45,978 nucleotides of DNA from Microbacterium album (GTDB lineage: Bacteria > Actinomycetota > Actinomycetes > Actinomycetales > Microbacteriaceae): assembly GCF_014643695.1 (NCBI RefSeq), contig NZ_BMJY01000022.1, positions 1 through 45,978 of the forward strand, in the 5' to 3' direction. How positions within the stretch are numbered: the stretch's first letter is position 1; the number at the start of each line of letters is the position of its first letter. Below the pieces are notes generated by a model. That model saw only the letters and a program-made list of their open reading frames with translations. It did no database searches and had not been told where the DNA came from. Below are positions 8,714-15,957 of this stretch, in pieces. The translations under genes were made by a program, and so were the position numbers.

Positions 8714-9474
8714 CAGGCGGCCACTCCGATCGTCCTCAGGAGCGGGTTGGTGGCCTTCACGTTGAACGTCTCCATCCAGATCGCGGGATCAGTCAGCTGC
8801 TCCGGTGCCGCGTCCGCGACGATCGTGCGGTTCACCAGGCACAGGCGCGAGCAGTCGTGCAGCGCACCGATGAGGTCGTGCGTGGTCATCACCACCGCCT
8901 TGTCCTCGCGCGAGAGCTCCGCGAACAGCTCCATGAGCAGCTCCTGCGTCGGCATGTCCAGGCCCGTGAAGGGTTCGTCGAGGAGCAGCAGGCAAGGCCG
9001 GAGCGCCAGGGCACGCGCGACGAGCACGCGCTGTCGCTGTCCGCCCGAGAGCTCTCCGACGGGGCGGGCCGCGAGGTGATCCATGTGCACGCGTTCGAGC
9101 GCCTCGGCGACGGCCTCGAAATCGCGCTGGCCCGGCCGGCGGAGCCACCCGATGCGCGCGGTCCTGCCCGTCATGACGGTGTCCTCCACCGTGATCGGGA
9201 AGTCCCAGGCGAACTCGTGCCGTTGGGGCACATACCCGACGCGCGCTCGCGCTCGCGCTGGGCTCTCGCCGTCGATGCGCACGTCGCCGCGCTCGGTGCG
9301 GATCGTGCCGAGCACGGAGCGCAGGAGCGTCGTCTTGCCGGCGCCGTTCGGCCCGATGATGCCGACGAACTCGCCGGTGTCGATCCGCAGGTTCACGTCG
9401 CGGAGCACGCGACGTCCCCCGAGCTGCACGCTGAGACCGCTGACCTGGAGCGCGGGTGCGGTGGAGGGGCTCAT
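8713..9474 (-). CDS. Metal (zinc) ABC transporter ATP-binding protein, anchored-repeat type
   Basis: This 253-residue nucleotide-binding subunit is complete: Walker A GPNGAGKTT (about 42-50), Q-loop in YVPQRHEF, signature LSGGQRQR, Walker B with catalytic glutamate LLLLDEP, and the switch histidine in TTHD. The family is that of ZnuC/MntA-type ATPases. The C-terminal extension (NVKATNPLLRTIGVAA) lies beyond the catalytic core. It drives import through the 7766-8713 permease. ATG and TGA overlaps (ATGA) join it to the gene on each side. Confidence 0.95.
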   Translation of the reverse strand: MSPSTAPALQVSGLSVQLGGRRVLRDVNLRIDTGEFVGIIGPNGAGKTTLLRSVLGTIRTERGDVRIDGESPARARARVGYVPQRHEFAWDFPITVEDTVMTGRTARIGWLRRPGQRDFEAVAEALERVHMDHLAARPVGELSGGQRQRVLVARALALRPCLLLLDEPFTGLDMPTQELLMELFAELSREDKAVVMTTHDLIGALHDCSRLCLVNRTIVADAAPEQLTDPAIWMETFNVKATNPLLRTIGVAA

Positions 9475-10442
9475 CGCTGGTCGTCCCCGCTCCGGGCCGC
9501 GCGGGCACGGGCCTTCGCGCGGTTGGTGGCCACGATCACCGCGACGATCGCGATCAGGAGCACGGCCGCCACGATCCCCACGACCATCCCGACGATCGCG
9601 CCCAGGCCCGCGGCGGGCTCAGTGTCCTCCGGTGCGGATGCCGCGGTGTCCTCGACATCCTCCGGCCCGGCCGGCTGCTCCTCCAGCTGGCTGTCGTCGA
9701 AGGTCGCGGCGAAAGCGTCCTCGGCGGGCGTCTCGTCGCCGACGGCGAAGCGCAGCGAGTCGCGGGCAGAGACCGATGTGCCGTCGCGGAGCTCTCCGGC
9801 GAACTCGATCTCGACGAGGTAGATCCCGGGTTCGCTGAAGACCCAGTTCGCGTGCGTGTGGACGTTGACCTCGATCCACGCCTCCTGCGGGAACGGCTGG
9901 AGCGTCGACCACAGCGGCTGCGGATCGCCGAAGTTCCCGCTCTGCAGGTACACCGTCACGTCGCCGGGCCCGTCGACGCCGAGGACCCGCAGGGTCGCGC
10001 CGAGATTGAGGTTGTCCAGCACGTTCGGCTCCTGGGTGTTCCAGCCGGTCCAGATGACGTCCGGCTCCTGGGTCTGCGGGATCACCCACACCTCCTTGCC
10101 CGGTTCCTGGCCGAGGAAGGCGTACTGCTCGTTGTCGGGGATCGGTCGCTTGGCCGCGTCGCTCACCCTCGCCACGACGTCCCTGAGGTGTCGCCAGTAC
10201 GTGGGAGTGCTGGTGTCGTCATGGATCTGGATGATCCACTCGCCGGTGTTGAGCGTGGGCCCGAAGTCGATGTGGCCGCGGTCGAGCACGACCTGACCGG
10301 TGCCCTGGGCCTGGTTCGGGTCGATCACCTGGCCCAGTCCGTCGTCGCCCGTGTCGGCGACCGCGGCGCCGGCGGGTACGAGGACGGCGAGGGCGACGGC
10401 GGCGAGCAGGGATCGCCGGAGGCTGCGGGGACGGGGGCTCAT
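9471..10442 (-). CDS. Anchored-repeat surface protein, short form (TIGR03769 / choice-of-anchor M type)
   Basis: The 323-residue protein has an Arg-rich signal peptide (about 1-29), one anchored-repeat domain (about 48-250), an acidic Pro/Glu/Asp-rich linker and a C-terminal transmembrane helix (about 280-306) with a basic stop-transfer tail. Domain motifs are GHIDFG, FLGQEPGKEVWVIPQ, VIWTGW, GVDGPGDV and HTHANWVFSEPGIY. It should stand on the outer membrane face beside the importer. The conserved HTH and Trp positions are shared with all copies of this domain in the cluster. The ATG at 10442 was preferred because it begins the signal peptide and forms ATGA with the upstream gene. Confidence 0.9.
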   Translation of the reverse strand: MSPRPRSLRRSLLAAVALAVLVPAGAAVADTGDDGLGQVIDPNQAQGTGQVVLDRGHIDFGPTLNTGEWIIQIHDDTSTPTYWRHLRDVVARVSDAAKRPIPDNEQYAFLGQEPGKEVWVIPQTQEPDVIWTGWNTQEPNVLDNLNLGATLRVLGVDGPGDVTVYLQSGNFGDPQPLWSTLQPFPQEAWIEVNVHTHANWVFSEPGIYLVEIEFAGELRDGTSVSARDSLRFAVGDETPAEDAFAATFDDSQLEEQPAGPEDVEDTAASAPEDTEPAAGLGAIVGMVVGIVAAVLLIAIVAVIVATNRAKARARAARSGDDQR

Positions 10443-12025
10443 TCGTTCTCCTTGACGGGTGCGAGGCAATCGCGGATCGAACGCGCGTTGAAGCGCAGCA
10501 TCTCCACGTACGTGGTGACCTCTTCGCTGAAGGCGTCGCCGTGGATGGGGCACACGCCGACGCCCTGCTCCCTGGCCACCTCGACGAGAGTGGAGGAACG
10601 GGCGGCGAGGTTGGGCTCGAGGAACACCGCGGGGACCTCGAGGTTGCGGATGGTCTGGGTCAGGCGCTTCCGGTCGGCCAGCGACGGCTCGGCGGCGGGG
10701 TTCGGCGTCACGAAGCCGGAGATCGACAGGTCGTAGGCGCGCGCAAGGTAGGCGAAGGCGTCGTGCGTGGTGACGAGCGTGCGGCGGTCGCGCGGCACCT
10801 CGGCGATCGTGTCGCGCACCTCCTGATCCAGCGCGGCGAGCTCACGGAGATAGGCCGTCGCGTTGCGGGCATACTCCTGGCCCCCCGCCGGGTCCACCTC
10901 GATCAGCGTGTCGCGGATGATCTCGACGTACGACATGGCGTTGCGCACGTTCTGCCACAGGTGCGGGTCGATCTCTCCGTGCACGTGCTTTCCGAGCACG
11001 GCTTGCGGCAGCTGGTAGACCGGTTCCCCGGCCCGCCCGAGGAAGCGGTACGCCGGGTCGCCCGGGATCTCGTGCAGCGCGTTGTTCGGCACCTCGACGA
11101 CCACGTCCTCCACGGCGAAGAACTCCTGGTGGACGTCCGAGGTGCCGTGCTCGTGGTCCAGGAGCAGCTCGAAGACGCCGTCGTCGAGGTTCAGCGTGAC
11201 GTCAGCGTGCCCCGCGCTGAGCACCGTCGCGCCGCTTCGGCCGGGGGCCCGGTACGGGTCCACGCCCACCGCGAACACCAGTTGCCCCGTCGCGATGTCG
11301 ATGGGCCTCTGGTCGGGTGCGACCTGCAGCTTCCCCTGGACGTCCAGCGTGTAATAGCCGGGCGCGGTGAACGCCCAGCTCAGGTGCGTGTGCGCGTCCG
11401 GGGGGATGGTGACCGTGTCGTCCCGGTACCCTCGCGCGGCGTCGAAGCCGTCGGAGGAGTCGAAGTACGTGTCGATGTCGCCGAAGCTGCCGGTGAGGTA
11501 GGCGATGAGGTCACCCGGGCCATCGACCCCCGTCGCCGACAGCAGGACGTCCGAGGTGCGGTCGGCGCCGTGGTGAGCGCCATCGCCGGCGACGCGCAGC
11601 CCGAGCCAGATGGTGTCGAGCGACATGTCCTCGACGAGCGGGATGATCTCCGCGGCGTACTTGACCGCTTCCTCGGCGAGCGAGATGTTCGGCACCCCGT
11701 CGCGCAGATTGGTGTCGAGCGCCTTGATGATGCTCTGCTCCTCGAGCATCAGGTAGTTCGAGAACGCCACGTCGGCGTAAACGATCTCGCGCACATCGCG
11801 CAGGGACGGCTCGTAGCTGTGCGGGTCGCCGTGCTCCGGCACCAGCGAGTGCACGTCCACCCGGTCGCCCGCGACGTTGCGCGCGAGATCGGCGAGGATG
11901 CCGGTCGTCGTGACGATGCTGAGACGGTCGCTCGCGGCCGAGGCCGAGGGTTCCAGGGGCGCACATGCCGAGAGCGCCACCGTCGCGGTGAGGAGGACGA
12001 GGGGGAGGGAGCGTGTGGGGCGCAC
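10439..12025 (-). CDS. Zinc-binding lipoprotein (ZnuA-like) with inserted anchored-repeat domain
   Basis: The 528-residue substrate-binding protein (TIGR03772-like) starts with a lipoprotein signal peptide whose lipobox cysteine is C21 (LSAC). The ZnuA fold is split: an N-terminal part (about 33-130, with the metal histidine H69 in EHGDPHSYEPS) and a C-terminal part (from about 347, with H355 in DPHLWQN and probably E446 in AEPS). Between them, residues about 131-345 form an anchored-repeat domain with its halves in reversed order (see findings). The protein captures metal outside the membrane for the permease. The start is GTG at 12025 with only a weak Shine-Dalgarno (GTGAAAG). Confidence 0.92.
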   Translation of the reverse strand: MRPTRSLPLVLLTATVALSACAPLEPSASAASDRLSIVTTTGILADLARNVAGDRVDVHSLVPEHGDPHSYEPSLRDVREIVYADVAFSNYLMLEEQSIIKALDTNLRDGVPNISLAEEAVKYAAEIIPLVEDMSLDTIWLGLRVAGDGAHHGADRTSDVLLSATGVDGPGDLIAYLTGSFGDIDTYFDSSDGFDAARGYRDDTVTIPPDAHTHLSWAFTAPGYYTLDVQGKLQVAPDQRPIDIATGQLVFAVGVDPYRAPGRSGATVLSAGHADVTLNLDDGVFELLLDHEHGTSDVHQEFFAVEDVVVEVPNNALHEIPGDPAYRFLGRAGEPVYQLPQAVLGKHVHGEIDPHLWQNVRNAMSYVEIIRDTLIEVDPAGGQEYARNATAYLRELAALDQEVRDTIAEVPRDRRTLVTTHDAFAYLARAYDLSISGFVTPNPAAEPSLADRKRLTQTIRNLEVPAVFLEPNLAARSSTLVEVAREQGVGVCPIHGDAFSEEVTTYVEMLRFNARSIRDCLAPVKENE

Positions 12026-12052
12026 GAAGGGGCTTTCACTTTTCGGGGCCGG

Positions 12053-12089
12053 CCCCGGGAGGACGCGTCTTCCGACGCGCCCCCCGGAG
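12053..12089 (-). other. GC-rich hairpin inside the zinc operon
   Basis: An imperfect hairpin (CCCCGGGAGGACGCGTC against GACGCGCCCCCCGG, tetraloop TTCC at 12070-12073) fills the 79-bp gap between the first wall protein and the lipoprotein gene. The minus strand downstream of it reads GGCCCCGAAAAG, without a T run. It may stabilise the upstream mRNA end or attenuate transcription rather than terminate it. Confidence 0.5.
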
Positions 12090-12104
12090 CCGGCTCGCTC
12101 GGGG

Positions 12105-14501
12105 TTACTCGGCTGCGGCGATCACTCGGACACGACCGCCCCGGCGCCGGCGCGCCGCGAGCACCACGGCCGCGCCGAGCAGGGCGAGCGCCAGGCCGGA
12201 CGCGGCCAGGCCGCCGACCTGAGCACCCGTGACCGCGAGTGCGTTGTCGCGCGGCGCCGCGGCCGTGTCGTCGTCCGCGGCGTCGTCACCCGCACCGCCC
12301 GTCACGGGCGCGCTGACCTGCAGCGTCTCCCAGCCGACGAGCGTGCCGTCCGCTGCGAAGACCGCGAGCCGGTGCTCGCCGGGCTCCGCGTCGGCGGGGA
12401 TCGTGACGGCGAAGGCGCCCTGGGCGTTGACCCGCAGCCAGTCGCCGCCCAGCAGCACCGGGTCGGAGAACAACCAGGCCGCGATCCACTCGCCCGCGCG
12501 CTCGGCGCCCACCTGGACGGTGATCACCTGACCCGGCGCAGCCGTCGTGTCGGACAGCTGGATGCCGCCGGCGGGAACGCCGTCGAGCGCGGCGCCCGTC
12601 TGCGGCGCGGGCGCCTCGGCCGGCTTGGTGGGCTCGGGCTCCTGCCCGCCGGGCACGGCCACGTTCAGCGCCACCGGCTCCGACTCCGCGATCACCGCGT
12701 GGTCGTGGTCGTACAGCTTCGCCACGATCAGCGCACCGGCGTCCTCCGCCGTCACCGTGTGCTCCAGCGTCGCCGACAGGGCACCGCGGATCACCGAGTA
12801 TTCCGCGTCACCGGCACGCTTGATGAACCAGTGGTAGTGATCCTCACCCGTCTCCGGGTCCTGAACCGCCGTCAACGTGGCCGTGTCCCCCACGGCGTAC
12901 TCGTCCGCGAGCCCCTCCACGATCAGCGTCGTGGCAACCGGCTCCTCGTGGTGATCGTCCAGGGCGATCAGCACGGGAGGCGACTCCACGTAGACCTCGC
13001 CGTTGTCGAAGGTGAGCTTGGCGATCACCGCCGCGCCCACCAGCTCCTCGGTCGCCTCGAAGGCGTACGTGCTTCCGTTCTCGCCCTCGATGAGCTCCGG
13101 CGCGGTCTGGCCCTGCTTCTGGACGTACCATTCGAAGCGCGTCAGCACCGACGCCGGGTCCACGACCGCCGTGAGCGACACGGTGTCGCCTGTGTGGTAG
13201 TGGTCGGCGACGCCCTGGATGGCGATCTTCTGCAGCGGGGCCGCACCGTGGTCGTCGACGTCGATCGTCGCGGCCTGCGACTCCGCGAGCACGGTCTCGC
13301 CGTCGACGAGCGAGACCCGCGCGACCGCCCCGTGAAGCGCCTGCTCGGCCGTCAGGCGCACCTCGGCGCCCGTCTGCTCCAGCACGACGGGCGCGTCCTG
13401 GTCCGTGCGCTGCAGGGTCCACCGGTACGCGGCGCCCTCCGGAGCGTGCTCGGCCGTCGCCGTCAGTACGATCGGCGAGCCGCTGTGGTAGTGGTGGGCC
13501 AGACGGCCGATGGTCACGCTCGGCGTCGGCGCGGCGGGCGCCTGGATGGTGACCGGGGCGGACTCGACGCGCAGCGGCGCCCGTGTCGCATAGTCCATTC
13601 CTCCTGCGACGACCGCGCGGTACTGGGCGCCGTCGATCGCCTGCACCGTGATCGACGGCGCGGCGCCCGTGACGCGCTCCCACTGCTCCGAATCGGAGGC
13701 GCGCGTGTACCACTCGTAGGTCGGAAAGTCGGCGCCCTCGGGCAGCTGCGCCGCGGTGAGCGTGACCTCCGCACCCGGCTCGACGACGTTCTCGGCGCCG
13801 CGGATCTCGACCGCGGTCGGCTCCGGGGCCACGACGAACCGGTAGGTGGCGGTGTTCGTGAGGGTCCTCTGCGTGCCGTCCGCGCTGTTCACGGAGCCCT
13901 GCACGGTGAGCGTGTACTCACCGGGCTGCGTGAAGCCCCAGTTCGCGTGGACGTGCGCGCCGAAGGTCTGGTGGATGGTTCCGGGCAGCTTCCACGAGTC
14001 CGTCAGGAGCTGCTGGGTGCCGCCGAAGGTGCCCTGCGTCCAGAGGTAGATCTCGCCGGGGCCCTCGACGCTCGTGATGTTGATGTCCGTCGTGGTGCCC
14101 GCGCCGTAGAACGAGGCGACGGCCTGGTTGTCCCAGCCCGGCCAGATCAGGCTGTGGTCCTGCGAGAGGGGCAGGTAGTAGAGCTCGCCGGGGGCGCCCG
14201 CGGGAACGCCCCCGGCAGGCACGTTCTTCGAGATGGCCTGGCTCTTGACGTACAGCTCGACCGACTCGGGCGTGCGGTGCACGTGATACCCGGTCACGTC
14301 CTCCTTCAGCACGAGGCGCGGGCTGCCGTCCGCATCGACCATGAAGTTGAAGGCGTCGATGTGACCCGTCGTGAATCGCTGGGGATCGTCGTACACCACG
14401 GGCGTATCGCCCGCGGCATACGCGGCTTGGGGAATCAGCAGCGCCGCTGACACAAGCAGTGCCAGGGCCCCTGCTCCCCGCTTGCGCGTGAGGACCGTCA
14501 T
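12105..14501 (-). CDS. Histidine-rich cell-wall protein with anchored-repeat domain, Ig-like repeats and LAVTG sorting signal
   Basis: The 798-residue precursor has a signal peptide (1-30), an anchored-repeat domain (about 38-225; GHIDAFNF, IWPGWD, VEGPGEI, HVHANWGF), and four Ig-like repeats of about 95 residues (227-320, 328-416, 424-516, 522-614). A beta domain follows (647-730), related to one in the other wall protein (RAGEWIAAWLF). An LAVTG motif (755-759), a hydrophobic helix and RRRR complete a sortase signal of the LAxTG kind used by class E sortases. His clusters HHYH (336-339), DHYH (433-436), DDHH (515-518), DHYH (554-557) and DHDH (598-601) recur through the Ig repeats. It is the first gene of the operon, 110 bp downstream of a Zur-type box. 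Shine-Dalgarno AAAGGGA. Confidence 0.92.
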   Translation of the reverse strand: MTVLTRKRGAGALALLVSAALLIPQAAYAAGDTPVVYDDPQRFTTGHIDAFNFMVDADGSPRLVLKEDVTGYHVHRTPESVELYVKSQAISKNVPAGGVPAGAPGELYYLPLSQDHSLIWPGWDNQAVASFYGAGTTTDINITSVEGPGEIYLWTQGTFGGTQQLLTDSWKLPGTIHQTFGAHVHANWGFTQPGEYTLTVQGSVNSADGTQRTLTNTATYRFVVAPEPTAVEIRGAENVVEPGAEVTLTAAQLPEGADFPTYEWYTRASDSEQWERVTGAAPSITVQAIDGAQYRAVVAGGMDYATRAPLRVESAPVTIQAPAAPTPSVTIGRLAHHYHSGSPIVLTATAEHAPEGAAYRWTLQRTDQDAPVVLEQTGAEVRLTAEQALHGAVARVSLVDGETVLAESQAATIDVDDHGAAPLQKIAIQGVADHYHTGDTVSLTAVVDPASVLTRFEWYVQKQGQTAPELIEGENGSTYAFEATEELVGAAVIAKLTFDNGEVYVESPPVLIALDDHHEEPVATTLIVEGLADEYAVGDTATLTAVQDPETGEDHYHWFIKRAGDAEYSVIRGALSATLEHTVTAEDAGALIVAKLYDHDHAVIAESEPVALNVAVPGGQEPEPTKPAEAPAPQTGAALDGVPAGGIQLSDTTAAPGQVITVQVGAERAGEWIAAWLFSDPVLLGGDWLRVNAQGAFAVTIPADAEPGEHRLAVFAADGTLVGWETLQVSAPVTGGAGDDAADDDTAAAPRDNALAVTGAQVGGLAASGLALALLGAAVVLAARRRRGGRVRVIAAAE

Positions 14502-14610
14502 GGGGTGTCCCTTTCCAGGCGCGGTGCGCCGGTCTGCGGATCACGTCGCCACGCGGCGCGGATCCTGTCTCCTGGGTGAAGCCGTCCGCGCGGATGGGGC
14601 GCCCGGACAG

Positions 14611-14625
14611 TGATAATGATTCTCA
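14611..14625 (-). promoter_or_regulatory. Zur-type operator upstream of the zinc-uptake operon
   Basis: TGATAATGATTCTCA is a 7-1-7 palindrome with a single mismatch, matching the actinobacterial Zur/Fur pattern (TGAnAATnATTnTCA). It lies 110 bp upstream of the wall-protein start at 14501 and is the only A/T-rich segment of the intergenic region. Zur is preferred to Fur or Mur because the regulated genes include an alternative bL36 and a COG0523-like protein. Confidence 0.85.
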
Positions 14626-14665
14626 TTTACGTCGGTGGAGTCAAATCCACCCGAACGCGGACGCG

Positions 14666-15688
14666 CTACTCGGCCGGGTTTCGTGCGACCACCCACGCCG
14701 GAAACGGGTCCGGCAGACAAGCCCACGCGATTGGGCCTGCCGAGAACTCCTCGTCCGTCAGCGATGCCTCATCGAGCGCGGCGGTGAGGGACGCTGCGTC
14801 GAGGCCCAGACCGATGAACCCGAGGTCCTGGCCGAACGTCAGCAGCTCGTCCCCCTCCGTGAAGTCGTCGTCCACCGCCAGAGGATCGAACGCGATCGTG
14901 CGCCCGGTGTGATCCCATCGCGCAGTGATGTGCGGGCGCGTCGCGAGCCGACAGAACCCGGCGGATCGGACGACCGTGCCGAACTCGCCCGGTTCGATCC
15001 GCTCATCCAGCAGGCGTTGCAGCCGGCCCGGATGCAACGGGCGATGCTGCTCATAGCGGAACGCGCTCACACGCGGATCCGTCATGTGGGGACGGAACTC
15101 GCCGTTGAGCAGGGCCACCCAGCCGGGGCGGTCCTGCTGCGGCGCGTAGCGGTACTCTCCCAGCGGCGCGGCGTGCCGGAGGGCATCACGCTGCAGCCGC
15201 AGGCGCGCGCGCGGCGAGATGTGATTCAGCAGCGCCATGAGGCTCGACAGCTCCGGCGTCGTCAGCCCCGACCAGCCGACCACGAGGATCGTGGACGCGA
15301 ACTCGAGCTGACTCACGGCGAGGTGCGCTCGCGCGACGTGCAGCGCTCGACCGTCCGGAGCCGAACGCACGATGTCGTCCTCGCGGAAGAGATCCGCGAG
15401 GATGTGAGCCGCGTCGACGACGCACACGAGTTCCGAGAGCCGTACACCGCCGAAGGGGTCGGCCAGCGACCCGATCAGCGTCGTGACCGCCGTCTCGGTC
15501 GGGAACTCGATCACCGCCGCCTCGCGGCAGGCCAAGAGGGCGACCGCATCGTCGACGGGCGCGGACAGGCCGCTGACCCGATCGGCCGGAACGAGCGGGC
15601 GCGCAGTCTGGGCCGCCAGCCGCTCGGCCTGCTCCCGACGCTCCGGCGCGCACGCGCCGACCACAGCGATGACGTCCACCTCGTTCAT
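14666..15688 (-). CDS. COG0523 (CobW/zinc metallochaperone-like) protein with degenerate GTPase core
   Basis: The 340-residue protein keeps the overall COG0523 layout. After the N-terminal beta strand (VDVIAVVG) comes LVCVVDAAHIL, which matches the family's VVDA strand, and a clear CobW C-terminal domain follows (HPGRLQRLL...GTVVRSAGFCRLATRP). The GTPase signatures are missing: no GxxGxGKT P-loop after VVGAC, no CxCC metal motif, and VVGWSG replaces the NKxD specificity motif. It may be a non-hydrolysing relative used in zinc allocation. The start at 15688 was chosen for the GGAGG six bases upstream; a longer frame to 15706 lacks this. It shares the intergenic region of the second Zur box with bL36 and ends 40 bp from the first box. 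Confidence 0.8.
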   Translation of the reverse strand: MNEVDVIAVVGACAPERREQAERLAAQTARPLVPADRVSGLSAPVDDAVALLACREAAVIEFPTETAVTTLIGSLADPFGGVRLSELVCVVDAAHILADLFREDDIVRSAPDGRALHVARAHLAVSQLEFASTILVVGWSGLTTPELSSLMALLNHISPRARLRLQRDALRHAAPLGEYRYAPQQDRPGWVALLNGEFRPHMTDPRVSAFRYEQHRPLHPGRLQRLLDERIEPGEFGTVVRSAGFCRLATRPHITARWDHTGRTIAFDPLAVDDDFTEGDELLTFGQDLGFIGLGLDAASLTAALDEASLTDEEFSAGPIAWACLPDPFPAWVVARNPAE

Positions 15689-15739
15689 GTGCCGCCTCCA
15701 TTCCACGGATGCCCTGCGAGTGTGATTGACTACCGTAAC

Positions 15740-15754
15740 TGATAATCGTTCTCA
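15740..15754 (+). promoter_or_regulatory. Zur-type operator between COG0523-like gene and rpmJ
   Basis: TGATAATCGTTCTCA shows the same 7-1-7 pattern as the 14611 box (11 of the 14 flanking positions pair symmetrically, and 13 of 15 bases match the other box). It sits 3 bp before the rpmJ Shine-Dalgarno (AGGAGGT, 15757-15763) and 51 bp upstream of the divergent COG0523-like start. A repressor bound here could block both promoters. Confidence 0.85.
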
Positions 15755-15768
15755 CTAGGAGGTGTCGT

Positions 15769-15891
15769 ATGAAGGTGCGCGCGTCGATCAAGTCCCTCAA
15801 GAACCAGCCGGGAGCGCAGGTCGTGCGTCGCCGAGGACGCGTCTACGTCATCAACAAGCTCAACCCGCGGTTCAAGGGCCGTCAGGGCTGA
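15769..15891 (+). CDS. rpmJ: Alternative (zinc-independent) 50S ribosomal protein bL36
   Basis: This 40-residue basic protein begins [19 protein letters not shown] and ends NPRFKGRQG. The bL36 family is recognisable by the MKVRAS.K start and the [10 protein letters not shown]...NPRFK end. It contains no cysteine or histidine, whereas the standard form coordinates zinc with three Cys and one His. Such zinc-free paralogues replace the zinc form under starvation, freeing ribosomal zinc, and are classic Zur targets, in agreement with the box just upstream. The Shine-Dalgarno AGGAGGT is 5 nt from the ATG. The zinc-binding paralogue would be elsewhere on the chromosome. Confidence 0.96.
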   Translation: MKVRASIKSLKNQPGAQVVRRRGRVYVINKLNPRFKGRQG

Positions 15892-15895
15892 GGCC

Positions 15896-15936
15896 GCGCG
15901 GGGGCCGGCGCGTGTCGGGCGCGCCCGCCCCCGCGC
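15896..15936. terminator. Bidirectional hairpin terminator between rpmJ and the zinc-ribbon gene
   Basis: A 10-bp perfect outer stem (15896-15905 with 15927-15936, GCGCGGGGGC) continues, after one mismatch, into a 6-bp inner stem (15907-15912 with 15920-15925) and a 7-nt loop. It begins 5 bp after the rpmJ stop and ends 22 bp before the stop of the convergent gene. There is no T tract, as is common in high-GC actinobacteria. Confidence 0.7.
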
Positions 15937-15957
15937 AGCGCTACGGAAGGATGCGCG

